Assembly (NCBI GenBank): GCA_023393475.1
Contig: JAEWLC010000037.1
Span: 124,001 to 188,000, forward strand
Direction of reading: 5' to 3'
Origin: Pseudomonadota bacterium
Lineage (GTDB): Bacteria; Pseudomonadota; Alphaproteobacteria; Rhizobiales; Devosiaceae
DNA: 64,000 bases
The position numbers and the translations under genes are program-made. How positions within the stretch are numbered: position 1 is the first letter of the stretch; each line of letters starts with the position of its first letter. This document shows, one piece after another, positions 25,063 through 34,580 of the stretch. Below the pieces are notes generated by a model. It did not search any database and had not been told where the DNA came from. It saw only the letters and a program-made list of their open reading frames with translations.

Positions 25063-26193
25063 ATGCGCCACGCCAAGTGGAAATCAGCGCTGCTGCCGTT
25101 TGCCGCTGCCACGCTCTTCGTCGCCGGACCTGCTTTTGCGCAGGACGGCGTTGAGATCGCCGCCAAGTCCTTTTCGTCTGCACTCTGCCAGCCCAACGAC
25201 CCGGCAGCCGTCGCCGACATCCCGGGCGGCGTGTCGGGCTTCACCGGCTTTGAGTCGGCTGCCGGCGACTGGCTCGTCGAAGCCGATGCGAGTTCACTGG
25301 CCGGCAAGCGCGTCGCGCTGACCGTCATGGGCCTCGGCCAGCCGTTCTTTCTCGCCATCAAGTCGCACTGGGAGCGCATGGCCGCGAAATACGGCTTCGA
25401 CCTCAAGGTCTATGACGGACGCTTCGATGCCGGCACGGTGCAGAAGCTGGTCGACGACGTGATCTCGGACGCTCCGGACGCCGTTGCCTTCGCACCGCTC
25501 GACAGCGCCGCGTCCGTGGGCCAGATCAAGCGCATGCAGGAAGCCGGCCTCACCGTCGTCACCTACAACGTGCAGCCCACCGAGGCGATCGCGCCGCGCG
25601 TCTTCGCCAACGACTATGACGGTCCGGCCATCGTCGGCTGCAACACCGCCGCCTATTTCAAGGCGCGCTTCGGCGACAAGCCGGCCGTGATCGGCGTCGT
25701 CGACTACCCGATCCTGCCGCAGGTGCAGGATCGCAAGAACGGCTTCCTCAAGGGCTTCCTGTCGGTCATCCCGAACGCCACCGTGGCCCAGGCCGTGGAT
25801 GGCGGCGCGACCATCGACAAGGCAAACCCCGCCGCCGGCGACATGCTGCAGGCCCATCCCGATATCAACGTGATCTTCGGCATCAACAACGACAGCTCGC
25901 TCGGTGCGCTCGCCGCCCTCCGCGCCGCTGGCCTCTACTCGGCTGACTGGGGCGTCGTCTCGTCCGTGGACGGTTCGGCTCCCATCATGGCCGAACTGGG
26001 CAATCCCGACTCGCCCCTGAAGGCGGAGAGCGGCTACCCGCCCTACGACTTCTCGCTCGCCACGCTGAATCCGCTGGCAGCAGCGGTCGACGGCAAGGCC
26101 GATGCCAACACCCAGGTGGTGGTCGGCTACCCGGCGATCGAACCGACAGCCGAGGGCATCAAGACCTGGCTCGACACCCAGTATCCCGGTTGA
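25063..26193 (+). CDS. CUT2 sugar ABC transporter substrate-binding protein
   Basis: Periplasmic binding protein of 376 residues, RbsB-like. ATG 25063 follows an AGGAGG site; the signal peptide ends in the AGPAFAQD cleavage region. The type I fold is evident (RVALTVMGLGQPFFLAIKSHW, later FGINNDSSLGALAALRAAG). It is longer than RbsB because about 50 residues precede the first conserved strand. First gene of a sugar-import and oxidation operon; the exact sugar is unknown. Confidence 0.9.
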   Translation: MRHAKWKSALLPFAAATLFVAGPAFAQDGVEIAAKSFSSALCQPNDPAAVADIPGGVSGFTGFESAAGDWLVEADASSLAGKRVALTVMGLGQPFFLAIKSHWERMAAKYGFDLKVYDGRFDAGTVQKLVDDVISDAPDAVAFAPLDSAASVGQIKRMQEAGLTVVTYNVQPTEAIAPRVFANDYDGPAIVGCNTAAYFKARFGDKPAVIGVVDYPILPQVQDRKNGFLKGFLSVIPNATVAQAVDGGATIDKANPAAGDMLQAHPDINVIFGINNDSSLGALAALRAAGLYSADWGVVSSVDGSAPIMAELGNPDSPLKAESGYPPYDFSLATLNPLAAAVDGKADANTQVVVGYPAIEPTAEGIKTWLDTQYPG

Positions 26194-26203
26194 TTCTCTC
26201 GCC

Positions 26204-26238
26204 AGCGGAGGCGGCGTCGCATGACGCCGTCTCCCGCT
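26204..26238 (+). promoter_or_regulatory. intercistronic stem-loop after CUT2 binding-protein gene
   Basis: Long imperfect hairpin (left arm 26204-26218, right arm 26223-26238, one bulge and one mismatch, loop GCAT) in the 58-base gap before the ATPase gene. The ATPase start has only a weak ribosome-binding site, so the structure could also limit translation. Confidence 0.55.
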
Positions 26239-26251
26239 GCATGGCAAGTCA

Positions 26252-27799
26252 ATGACCCACCAAGCGACACTTCAGGACGAAGCGGCTTCTGCGCCGCTGT
26301 TGCGCGTCAGCGGCCTCTCCAAGGGATTTCCCGGGGTGCAGGCCCTGCGCGGCGTCGATTTCGACCTCCGCGCCGGCGAGGTGCATTGCCTGATCGGGGA
26401 GAATGGCGCCGGCAAGTCCACGCTGGTCAAGATCCTCGCCGGCGTGCAGTCGTCCGATGCCGGCGAGATGCTGATCGACGGCAGGCCGGTGAGCTTTGCC
26501 AACCCGCTTGCCGCGCAGGACGCCGGCATCGCCTGCATCTTCCAGGAACTCAACGTCGTCGGCGGCCTCACCGTCGCAGAGAACATCATGCTCGGCGCCG
26601 AACCGAGCCGCTTCGGCACTGTCGACCGCAAGGCGTCGGAGGCGCGGGCACGCGAACTGCTGCTCAGCGTCGGCTTCGACGAGCTCGACGTCGCCCGTCA
26701 TTGCGCCGATCTCTCCCCTGCCCAGAAGCAGGCAGTGATGATCGCCAAGGCCCTGCGCCAGAACGCCCGTATCATCATCATGGACGAGCCGTCCTCGCCG
26801 CTCGAGGAGCTCGAGGTACGCCGGCTCTATGAAGTGATCGCCCGGCTCAAGCAGGCCGGCTGCGGCATCATCTACGTCTCGCACAAGATGCGCGAGATCG
26901 GCGAACTGGGCGACCGCATCACCGTATTCAAGGATGGTGTTCGCGTCGCCACTGTCAGCCGCGGCGAAGCCGACGCCGACGCCCTGGTCCGGCTCATGGT
27001 CGGCCGCAAGTTGACCGAGCTGTTTCCGCCCAAGAGCCGCGAACCCGGCAAAATGATCCTGCGCGTCGACGCGCTGACCGGCCCGCGCATCCATTCCGTT
27101 TCATTCGAGCTCCGCGCCGGCGAAATCCTCGGCATCGCCGGGCTCGTCGGGGCCGGCCGCACGGAACTGCTGCGCACCCTGTTCGGTGCCGATCCACGTC
27201 ATTCGGGCAGCGTGCATCTCGACGGCAAGGCCGTGCCGCCAGGCTCCATTCGCGCGGCGATCCGGGCCGGCATGGCGCTGGTTCCGGAGGAGCGCCGCAG
27301 CCAGGGAATCGTGCCCGTGCTCGGCGTTGGCGACAACGCCAGCCTTGTTTGGGACGAGTTCATCGGCCAGCGCGGCCCCCTGCCCGGCCGTCGCGCCGCC
27401 GCGGCAGAAATCGTCCGCCTGCTCGACGTCAAGACGCCCAGCCTCGAACAGCGGATCGGCGCCCTCAGCGGCGGCAACCAGCAGAAGATCGTCCTCGGCA
27501 AATGGCTCTCGATGCGTACGCGCGTCGTCCTGCTCGACGAGCCGACCCGTGGCGTCGACGTCGGCGCCAAGCGGGAAATCTACCGCATCATCGACGACCT
27601 CGCCCGCCGCGGCCTCGGCATCGTGCTGGTGTCGTCCGAATTGCCTGAACTGCTCGGCCTCGCCGATCGCCTGCTGGTGCTCAACAACGGCCATGCCGTG
27701 GGCAAACTGCCCGGCACGGCGCGGGAGGAAGAGGTCATAGAGCTCTCGATGTTGCACGCATCGCCCCAAGTGAATGAGGGAAAGTCGCTTGCCGGATAA
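26252..27799 (+). CDS. CUT2 sugar ABC transporter ATPase, RbsA-like
   Basis: Tandem nucleotide-binding protein of 515 residues. The N-terminal domain has Walker A GENGAGKS, the unusual signature LSPAQKQAV usual for this half, and Walker B MDEPSSPLEE. The C-terminal domain has the degenerate Walker region GLVGAGRTELLRTLFG, the signature LSGGNQQK and LDEPTRGVDVGAKREI, all as in RbsA/XylG proteins. It overlaps the permease gene. It powers import of the sugar bound by the upstream protein. Confidence 0.93.
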   Translation: MTHQATLQDEAASAPLLRVSGLSKGFPGVQALRGVDFDLRAGEVHCLIGENGAGKSTLVKILAGVQSSDAGEMLIDGRPVSFANPLAAQDAGIACIFQELNVVGGLTVAENIMLGAEPSRFGTVDRKASEARARELLLSVGFDELDVARHCADLSPAQKQAVMIAKALRQNARIIIMDEPSSPLEELEVRRLYEVIARLKQAGCGIIYVSHKMREIGELGDRITVFKDGVRVATVSRGEADADALVRLMVGRKLTELFPPKSREPGKMILRVDALTGPRIHSVSFELRAGEILGIAGLVGAGRTELLRTLFGADPRHSGSVHLDGKAVPPGSIRAAIRAGMALVPEERRSQGIVPVLGVGDNASLVWDEFIGQRGPLPGRRAAAAEIVRLLDVKTPSLEQRIGALSGGNQQKIVLGKWLSMRTRVVLLDEPTRGVDVGAKREIYRIIDDLARRGLGIVLVSSELPELLGLADRLLVLNNGHAVGKLPGTAREEEVIELSMLHASPQVNEGKSLAG

Positions 27800-28796
27800 C
27801 GCCACCATAGATGCCGCCCAGCCCGTAGCGGCGGCCCGCCCCCGCGGCCTCGACCGCCGGACCCTGCAAACGCTCGCCACCTTCAGCGTGCTGGTGGTGA
27901 TGTGCATCGTCTTCTCGTTGCTGAGCAGCCGGTTCCTGACCCTGTCCAACTTCCAGAACCTGATGCGCAACACCGCGCCGCTGATCATTGCCGGCAGCGG
28001 CATGACGGCAATCATGATCGCCCGCGGCATCGACCTGTCGGTCGGCAGCGTGCTCGCTGCCACGTCAGTGCTGGCCGCGGCGCTGGCAGTCGCCGGCGTC
28101 CCACTCTATGCCGCCTTCGGCCTGGCACTCTGCTTTGGAGCTGTCGTCGGGCTCGCCAATGGCGTCATCATCGCGAGGATGCAGGTCAGCGCGATCATCG
28201 TCACGCTGGGGACGCTCAACATCGGCCGCGGCATCGCCTACCTGATCTCGCCCAGCGCCATCCTCGTCGGCCTGCCGCCCAACTGGAGCGACCTAGGCAC
28301 CAGCAAGCTCGGCATTTTCCCGATGCCCATCATCATCGCACTTGCCGTCGTCGCGCTGTTCCACTGGCTGACCACCTACGCTACCTTCGGCAAGCGCATC
28401 TACGCCATCGGCGGCAACGAGGAGGCGGCGCGCCTCTCCGGCATCAATGTCGAACGCACCCTGACGGTGCTCTACATGCTGTGTGGCCTCACGGCGGCGC
28501 TGGCCGGCCTCGTTCTGTCCTCGCGCGTCGGCTCGGGCGATCCCAATATCGGTGTCGGCTTCGAGCTGCAGGTCATCGCCGCGGTGATCATCGGCGGCAC
28601 CAGCCTGTCGGGAGGCGAAGGCCGCATCGTCGGCACCGTTATCGGCGCCCTGATCATCGGCGTACTTTCCAACGGCCTCAATCTCGCCGGGGTGGAGCCG
28701 TTCTGGCAGTACGTGGCACAAGGCGTAGTGCTGATTGCGGCTGTCATCATCGACCGCCGCGTCAATCTCAGTGTTATCAAGGTCGGCAGGCGCTAG
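27774..28796 (+). CDS. CUT2 sugar ABC transporter permease, RbsC-like
   Basis: Membrane permease of about 340 residues with the CUT2 hallmark motif GIDLSVGSVLA after the third hydrophobic segment and the late GGTSLSGGEGR loop. ATG 27774 overlaps the ATPase end by 26 bases; TTG 27789, behind GAGGGAAAG, is a credible alternative start. It forms the channel as a homodimer. Confidence 0.92.
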   Translation: MRESRLPDNATIDAAQPVAAARPRGLDRRTLQTLATFSVLVVMCIVFSLLSSRFLTLSNFQNLMRNTAPLIIAGSGMTAIMIARGIDLSVGSVLAATSVLAAALAVAGVPLYAAFGLALCFGAVVGLANGVIIARMQVSAIIVTLGTLNIGRGIAYLISPSAILVGLPPNWSDLGTSKLGIFPMPIIIALAVVALFHWLTTYATFGKRIYAIGGNEEAARLSGINVERTLTVLYMLCGLTAALAGLVLSSRVGSGDPNIGVGFELQVIAAVIIGGTSLSGGEGRIVGTVIGALIIGVLSNGLNLAGVEPFWQYVAQGVVLIAAVIIDRRVNLSVIKVGRR

Positions 28797-28804
28797 GAGC
28801 AATC

Positions 28805-29578
28805 ATGAACGGAAACAGCCGCACCGCACTCGTCACCGGCACCGCTGGCATCGCGCTGGGAATCGCCACCCGCCTCCTCGCCGACGGCTTCAAGGTCATC
28901 CTCTGCGGTAACGACAGGGCACAGAACGACGCCGCGCGCACGACCTTCGCCGGCGCAGATCTCGAGGTGGTCGAGCTCGACGTATCGAAAGCGGACGCCG
29001 TCGAGGCTTTCGCCCGCGACCTGGCGGCACGCCAGCCTACGCTCGATGCGCTTGTGAACTGCGCCGCAATCCAGACCTACGGCGATATCGAGACGACGAA
29101 GCCGGCGGACTGGGAGAAGGTCATCGGCATCAACCTGACCGGTTACTACCTGATGGCGCATTTTTTCTATCCCCTGCTCAAGGCGAACGGCTCGGCCTCC
29201 ATCGTCAACGTCGCCTCGGTGCAGGGTCACCTCAACCAGCACAACGTGCTCGGCTACGCCACCTCCAAAGGCGCCATCCACGCGCTCACCCGCGCCCTGG
29301 CGGTCGATTGCGCGAAGCACGGTGTCCGGGTGAACTCGATCTCGCCCGGCTCCATACGCACCCCGCTGCTGGAATTCTCGGCCCGCTCGCTCACCCCGCC
29401 CGGCGGCGATGTCGAAGCGACGATGGCCGGCTTCGGCAAGGCCCATCCCATCGGTCGCGTCGGTACCGTCGAGGAAGTCGGTGCGCTCGTCTCCTTCCTC
29501 GTGGGGCCCGAATCTGGCTTCTGCACGGGTGGCGACTATCCGGTGGATGGCGGCCTCAAGGCCTTTCTCAATGTGTGA
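28805..29578 (+). CDS. SDR-family oxidoreductase (probable sugar or polyol dehydrogenase)
   Basis: Short-chain dehydrogenase of 257 residues. It has a glycine-rich cofactor loop at residues 11-20 (TGTAGIALGI), slightly non-standard, an NCAA motif at 85-88 in place of NNAG, and the catalytic triad Ser138, Tyr151, Lys155. The C-terminal GGDYPVDGG is typical of classical SDRs. It lies eight bases after the permease and probably oxidises the imported sugar to a lactone for the divergent SMP-30 lactonase. Confidence 0.88.
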   Translation: MNGNSRTALVTGTAGIALGIATRLLADGFKVILCGNDRAQNDAARTTFAGADLEVVELDVSKADAVEAFARDLAARQPTLDALVNCAAIQTYGDIETTKPADWEKVIGINLTGYYLMAHFFYPLLKANGSASIVNVASVQGHLNQHNVLGYATSKGAIHALTRALAVDCAKHGVRVNSISPGSIRTPLLEFSARSLTPPGGDVEATMAGFGKAHPIGRVGTVEEVGALVSFLVGPESGFCTGGDYPVDGGLKAFLNV

Positions 29579-29602
29579 CGGCAACAAGAACTGGGTTCGA
29601 AC

Positions 29603-30319
29603 GTGAGAGAACCGAATCCGCCGATGACCGCTTCGCCGCGCCCCGAGCGCGTCGACCTGCCCGCATTCGTCGCCGACGAGGTCCGCAACTGGATCGCCGC
29701 CGGCAAGCTCGCGCCGGGCTCGAAAGTGCCGACCGAACGGGAACTCGGCGAGCTGTACCAGGTGAGCCGGATCGTCGTGCGCGAGGCGATCTCGCGCCTG
29801 CGGCATGAGGGCCTCGTCGTCTCGCAGCAAGGCAAGGGCGTGTTCGTCGCCTCCCCCGAGGACAGCCGGTTCCTCCAGATTTCCGAGCAGTCGCTGTCGA
29901 CGCCGGAAGACTACCGCAAGCTCTACGAACTCCGCCTCGTGCTCGAGACGGGCGCGGCCAGCCTCGCCGCCGAACACCGCAGCGAGGAGGATCTCTTGGC
30001 CCTGCGCAACGCCATCGAGGACCTGCGTCAGGTGAAGACTCTCGACCGCACCTACGTGACCTCGGATATCAGCTTCCATCGCGCCGTCGCCGCCGCCACG
30101 CGCAATCCGTTCCTGGCGATCATGACGTCCTTCGTCGACACCCGGCTGCGCGAGAGCATCGCGCTCGCCATCCGTACCCTCGACTATCGGCATACGGTCG
30201 ACATCACCGCCAGCGAGCACCAGGCCATCTACGACGGCATCAGCGACCGGTCACCGTCCACGGCCGCCGAAGCGATGCGCCTTCACCTCACCAACGCGTC
30301 GACGCGCCTGGGACTCTGA
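29603..30319 (+). CDS. FadR/GntR-family (FCD) transcriptional regulator
   Basis: A 238-residue regulator. The winged helix occupies about residues 13-78 (FVADEVRNWIAAGKLAPGSK, then TERELGELYQVSRIVVREAI) and is followed by a helical FCD effector domain (LYELRLVLETGAASLAAEHR). The start may be GTG 29603 or ATG 29624; neither has a strong ribosome-binding site. As the last gene of the CUT2 operon it is the natural candidate to bind the palindromes at 24979-25000. Confidence 0.88.
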   Translation: MREPNPPMTASPRPERVDLPAFVADEVRNWIAAGKLAPGSKVPTERELGELYQVSRIVVREAISRLRHEGLVVSQQGKGVFVASPEDSRFLQISEQSLSTPEDYRKLYELRLVLETGAASLAAEHRSEEDLLALRNAIEDLRQVKTLDRTYVTSDISFHRAVAAATRNPFLAIMTSFVDTRLRESIALAIRTLDYRHTVDITASEHQAIYDGISDRSPSTAAEAMRLHLTNASTRLGL

Positions 30320-30323
30320 GAAC

Positions 30324-31115
30324 TCAGGCCAGTGCCTCGTCTGCGGTCTTCGCCGTTTCGGCCGTGCCGGTGATCATCAGCTCGAGTATCTCCTGCTCGG
30401 TGGTATGCCTGACATAGCGGTCGCCAACATTCTCGCCGCGCTTGAGCACCATGATCCTATCGCCGACCTCGAAAATGTCGATCAGGCGGTGAGAGATGAT
30501 GACCTGGGCGACGCCCTGCGCCTTCAACTCGAGCATGGTCTTGAGCAGCGTTTCCGTGGCGACATGCGACAGGTTGGCGGTCGGCTCGTCGAGGATGACC
30601 ACCTTGGGGTCGAACGAGATGGCGCGGGCGATGGCGACCGACTGCTGCCGCCCGCCAGAGAGGCTCTCGACCTTTTGGTAGACCGAATTGACGTTGACGT
30701 TGAGGCGATGAAGCACCTTGGCAGCCTCGCTGTACATGCGCGTTCGATCGACGAAAGGCCCCTTTTGCGGCCAGCGGCCGAGGAAGATATTCTGCGCCAC
30801 GTCCATGTTCCCGCACAGCGCGAAATCCTGGTAGATCATCTCGATGCCGAACTGGCGGCTCTGGTGCGGCGTGCGGAAGTTGGTGTGGTGCCCGTCGACC
30901 AGGACGTCGCCCGCATCTCGATGATAGGCGCCGGTAAGCACCTTCATCAGCGTCGACTTTCCGGCGGAGTTGTCGCCGACGAGGCCGAGTATCTCGCCGG
31001 GGCGCAGCGTGAAATCGACATTGTGCAGGGCCCGAACCGCGCCGAAGGATTTCGAGATGCCCCGCATCTCGACAATGCACTCGGCGGCCGGCGATGACGC
31101 AACTGCAGCTTGCAT
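30324..31115 (-). CDS. CUT2 sugar ABC transporter ATPase, single-domain (FrcA-like)
   Basis: A 263-residue single nucleotide-binding domain, half the usual CUT2 ATPase. Walker A is GDNSAGKST, the signature is LSGGRQQS, Walker B is VVILDEPTANLS, and the switch histidine is in ISHRL. It resembles FrcA of the rhizobial fructose transporter and should work as a homodimer. It follows a fused double permease after three bases. It converges on the GntR gene with four bases between them. Confidence 0.9.
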   Translation of the reverse strand: MQAAVASSPAAECIVEMRGISKSFGAVRALHNVDFTLRPGEILGLVGDNSAGKSTLMKVLTGAYHRDAGDVLVDGHHTNFRTPHQSRQFGIEMIYQDFALCGNMDVAQNIFLGRWPQKGPFVDRTRMYSEAAKVLHRLNVNVNSVYQKVESLSGGRQQSVAIARAISFDPKVVILDEPTANLSHVATETLLKTMLELKAQGVAQVIISHRLIDIFEVGDRIMVLKRGENVGDRYVRHTTEQEILELMITGTAETAKTADEALA

Positions 31116-31118
31116 GGC

Positions 31119-33383
31119 CTAGCGCTCCTTCCGGTTCGACCTGAGGCGCTTGAGCCATTGGCCGATGATGCCGTGTTGCCGGATCCAGACGTCGGCGAGG
31201 ACGGCACAGATGAGAATGAGCCCGATCAGCACGTTGACCCAGTGCTGCGGCATGACGAAGGACGTGCCCGGCCCGGTGATGATCTGCAGCGACAGCAGCG
31301 AACGGATGAGGATGATCACCGCAGCTCCCGCAAGCGAGCCGATGATGCTGCCATAACCGCCGAAGATCGAACCGCCGCCGATGATGACGGCAGCGATGGC
31401 GTCAAGTTCGCGGAACTGCCCCGCGGTCGGGTTGAAACTGCGGTAGAAGGCCACGTAGATGACCCCGGCCATCGCCGCGCAGACGCCGGAAAAGAGCAGC
31501 GACATGAAGCGGACCCGGCGGGTGTTGATGCCGGCATAGTCCGCGGCCCGCCTGTTGCCGCCCGTTGCATAGATCTTCTGCCCGAGCGGCGTATAGGCCA
31601 GCACGATGCCGGCGACGGTCGCGATCAGGAACATCCAGAGGGTCTGCACGCTCACCGCCTGGCCGATGGCGTTGAGGATGCCGGGCGGCAGCTCGATGTT
31701 CCAGAACTTGAGGATGTCGATGAGCTTACGGCCGAGGAGGTTGAAGCCCTCCGGAAAACCGGTGAGCTGCTGTCCCGCGACGATCCACGCGGCAAGGCCA
31801 CGGGCAATGTAGAACATCCCCAGCGTGGAAATGAATGCCGAGAGCCCAAAGCCGACGGTGAGCAACGCGTTGACCAGACCGGCGGCGCTGCCGGCGAGGA
31901 GACCGACGACCACGGCGACCACGGGATCAAAGCCCATCACCTTGAGGCAGAATGCGGTAGCGGCACCAGCCAGCGCCAGCACCGCCCCGACCGAAAGATC
32001 GATGTCGCCATTGGCGATGACATAGGTGACGCCGACCGCGAGGAGGGCGATCTCGGTGTAGTTGAGGAGAATGGCGAAGCTGTTCTGCAGCGTCCACCAG
32101 TAATCGGGCCGCAGCGACAGCCCGACGAACCACAGCCCGATTGCAAGCAGGATGGCGAACATGTCCCGCCGGGCAAGGAGCTTCCAGATGCCCCTGGCGG
32201 ACAGCTCGCGGTCGCTGCCCATGGCGCCCTTGGTCTGCACGCCCTCGATGGCGATGCCGCCGCTGTCGGGCAGCGGTGGCAGCGGCCGTCCTCGCAGCCG
32301 GGCCCACAATCGCTGAGGAACCTGGCGGCGAATGATGTAGGGCTCTATCAGCACCGCGACCACCAGCAGCAGCCCGATGAAGGCCGGCACCGCGCCGGCC
32401 GGCAGCTGCGCGACGGCGTTCACCTTCGTCTCGACCCCGTCGATGTTGACCGTGCGGGTGACCGGCCAGCCCTCGCGCAGCACCTTGTTGATAAGCACGG
32501 TCAGCAACGCGCCGAGGCTCGAGCCGATGACCCGGCCGCGCCCGCCCGTGATCGATGCCCCGCCGATGATGACGGAGGCGATGACGATCAGCTCGGCGTT
32601 GAGGCCGTACTGGGCGGTGACGCCCTTGTCCTGGAAGATCGCCATCAGCCCCGCCAGCGTGGCGCAGAGCGATGAGATCAGGTAGGCGCGGATGCGCACC
32701 CAGGTTGTGTTGATGCCCGCATAGCCCGCCGCCTGGGCATTGCCGCCGGTGGCCGCCGTCTCGTAGCCCCATCGCGTCTTCGCCAGCACCAGCGCCCCGA
32801 CGACGGCGACGACGATGAAGATAGCGATCTGGTTGTTGAAGCCGAGCGCGTTGGTCTCGCCGAGCTGGAACACGCTGCCGTATTCACGCGCCTTTGGCGT
32901 GAAGGCGATGCTCTTTCCGCCGGTCAGGCCCAGCACCATGCCGCGCCCCATCAGCAGCGTCGTTAGCGTGGCGATGAAGGCCGGCACCTTGAGCACCGTG
33001 ACCAGCGTGCCGTTGAGCAGCCCGATGAACGTGCCCAGCAGCAGGCAGGCGAGCAACGCCTCGGCAAGCCCCAGGCCGAGGTGGGTTGGCGAAAACACGA
33101 TGGCGAAGACCACGCAGGTCAGGCCGTAGGTGGAGCCAACCGACAGGTCGAGGTCCTTGTTGACGATGACATAGGTCATGCCGACAGCCATCACGCCGTA
33201 GCGCGCGGTATCGCGAAGCAGGGCATGGAAGGCATCGGCGCTGCCGAAGAAGCTGGGGTTGAGGGCCGTGCCTACAAGGTAGAGCAGCAGCATCAGGACG
33301 AGCAGGCTGACCTCCCAGCCGCCGGCAAGCTGCAGCGGTGGTCGCTTCAACCGCAACGCAGTCGCGTCAGCGGACATATGCAT
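31119..33383 (-). CDS. fused tandem CUT2 permease (two RbsC-like domains)
   Basis: A single 754-residue polypeptide with two complete CUT2 permease domains. The first half carries KDLDLSVGSTYGL and the second half GDIDLSVGAVLAL; each is followed by its own GG-rich late loop (GGASITGGRGR and GGGSIFGGYGS). The halves differ clearly, so this is not a recent duplication. They are joined by a cytoplasmic linker near residues 355-400. Normally such permeases are single-domain homodimers. It is paired with a single-domain ATPase, the reverse of the usual CUT2 arrangement. A second in-frame ATG lies at 33377. Probable sugar importer; substrate unknown. Confidence 0.88.
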   Translation of the reverse strand: MHMSADATALRLKRPPLQLAGGWEVSLLVLMLLLYLVGTALNPSFFGSADAFHALLRDTARYGVMAVGMTYVIVNKDLDLSVGSTYGLTCVVFAIVFSPTHLGLGLAEALLACLLLGTFIGLLNGTLVTVLKVPAFIATLTTLLMGRGMVLGLTGGKSIAFTPKAREYGSVFQLGETNALGFNNQIAIFIVVAVVGALVLAKTRWGYETAATGGNAQAAGYAGINTTWVRIRAYLISSLCATLAGLMAIFQDKGVTAQYGLNAELIVIASVIIGGASITGGRGRVIGSSLGALLTVLINKVLREGWPVTRTVNIDGVETKVNAVAQLPAGAVPAFIGLLLVVAVLIEPYIIRRQVPQRLWARLRGRPLPPLPDSGGIAIEGVQTKGAMGSDRELSARGIWKLLARRDMFAILLAIGLWFVGLSLRPDYWWTLQNSFAILLNYTEIALLAVGVTYVIANGDIDLSVGAVLALAGAATAFCLKVMGFDPVVAVVVGLLAGSAAGLVNALLTVGFGLSAFISTLGMFYIARGLAAWIVAGQQLTGFPEGFNLLGRKLIDILKFWNIELPPGILNAIGQAVSVQTLWMFLIATVAGIVLAYTPLGQKIYATGGNRRAADYAGINTRRVRFMSLLFSGVCAAMAGVIYVAFYRSFNPTAGQFRELDAIAAVIIGGGSIFGGYGSIIGSLAGAAVIILIRSLLSLQIITGPGTSFVMPQHWVNVLIGLILICAVLADVWIRQHGIIGQWLKRLRSNRKER

Positions 33384-33405
33384 CTCTTGTCGCTATCTCG
33401 AAGTG

Positions 33406-33433
33406 GGCGGCGGAGCCGGGAGACTCCGCCGCC
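33406..33433 (-). promoter_or_regulatory. intercistronic stem-loop before fused permease
   Basis: Perfect 10-bp GC stem (33406-33415 with 33424-33433) and an 8-base loop in the 85-base gap between the binding-protein stop and the permease start. Confidence 0.6.
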
Positions 33434-33468
33434 GCCATGCGGCACACCGTGGAGCTTGCGCCGCAGTC

Positions 33469-34548
33469 CTAGTTCTCGAAGCGCTTCCCCACGCTGCCGA
33501 CCGTATCCTTGGTCACCAGTTGGGCACGCGTATCGAGATTGGCCGCGGAAATGCCGCGGTCGATCTCCAGCCAGAGCTGCATGACCGGCCAAAACCCCTG
33601 GAGGAAGGGTTGCTGGCCGAGTGCGCCGGTCAGGTTGCCGTTGGCCAGAGCCTCCTGCTGTGCCGGGCCGAGGTCGAAGCCATAGGCACAGATCTTTCCG
33701 GTCATGCCGGTCTGCGCCACCGCATTGGCGAGCGCCGGCGTGAACACGTTGTTGGCGGCGAACGCGCCGACCACATCGCCACGCGACTCGAACAGCGAGA
33801 CGATGGAGTTCACCGGATCATTCATGTCGGCCGAGACGCCAACGCTTTCGGGGCCCGCATCGACCTTGAACGCATCGAGCTGGCCGGACGCGGTCAGCGC
33901 CTTGACGATGGCGTTGTAAGCGGCAGTGACGCGGTTGTTGACCTCGATATTGCCCATCGCCGTATCGTTGGGCAGCAGGATCGAGCCGCCGGTGACGCCC
34001 TTGTCCGCGAGACACTTGACCAGCGCCTCGCCGGCGATCGCCGCAGCCGAGGCATCCTGCCCCGTATGGCTGATGCTGTTGCGGTTGAGGATGCCGCCGT
34101 CGAACGAGTTGGTGGTCGCGATCGGGATGCCGTTGGCTTCCGCGGTGCGGACGATATCGTCATAGGCGCCGGCCTGCGGCGTCGTCATGATGATGCCGTC
34201 GATGGTCGGATCCTGGATGATCTGGTTGAGAATTTCGAGTTCGCGCGCCGGATCGTCAGTTGGCGATTCCGAGCCGAGCAGCAGGATATTGGCCCCGATC
34301 AGGTTCGCGGCGACTGTCGCGCCGACATAGACGGGGTCGAAGAAGCCGTTGCCGGCCGTATGCGTGACGATGGCGAAGGTCAGTTTGCCATCAGCCGAGT
34401 GGAAGTCCTTGGTGCCCGGAGCTTCAGCCGCGGCCTCGCCGAAATTGTACCCCCCGACGGCCTTGTCGATGCCCTGCCCCAATACCCCGGTCGTACCTGC
34501 AGCGAGCACGGCAAGCGTGCTTGCCGCAACCAATGTTGCGTACTTCAT
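33469..34548 (-). CDS. CUT2 sugar ABC transporter substrate-binding protein
   Basis: Periplasmic sugar-binding protein of 359 residues, first gene of the fused-permease operon. The start at 34548 follows a GGGAGGGG site and gives a signal peptide (YATLVAASTLAVLAAGTTG). The type I fold is seen in LTFAIVTHTAGNGFFDPVYV and in the later GRDVVGAFAANN-like segment. It is transcribed from the region holding the LacI operator at 34581-34598. Confidence 0.9.
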   Translation of the reverse strand: MKYATLVAASTLAVLAAGTTGVLGQGIDKAVGGYNFGEAAAEAPGTKDFHSADGKLTFAIVTHTAGNGFFDPVYVGATVAANLIGANILLLGSESPTDDPARELEILNQIIQDPTIDGIIMTTPQAGAYDDIVRTAEANGIPIATTNSFDGGILNRNSISHTGQDASAAAIAGEALVKCLADKGVTGGSILLPNDTAMGNIEVNNRVTAAYNAIVKALTASGQLDAFKVDAGPESVGVSADMNDPVNSIVSLFESRGDVVGAFAANNVFTPALANAVAQTGMTGKICAYGFDLGPAQQEALANGNLTGALGQQPFLQGFWPVMQLWLEIDRGISAANLDTRAQLVTKDTVGSVGKRFEN

Positions 34549-34580
34549 GAGTTTCCCCTCCCATTGAGCGTTAGCTGTCA

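Noticed and set aside
31110..32675. 521-residue plus-strand frame opposite the fused permease
   Set aside because: Low-complexity, charged, no family features; the minus-strand permease is certain.
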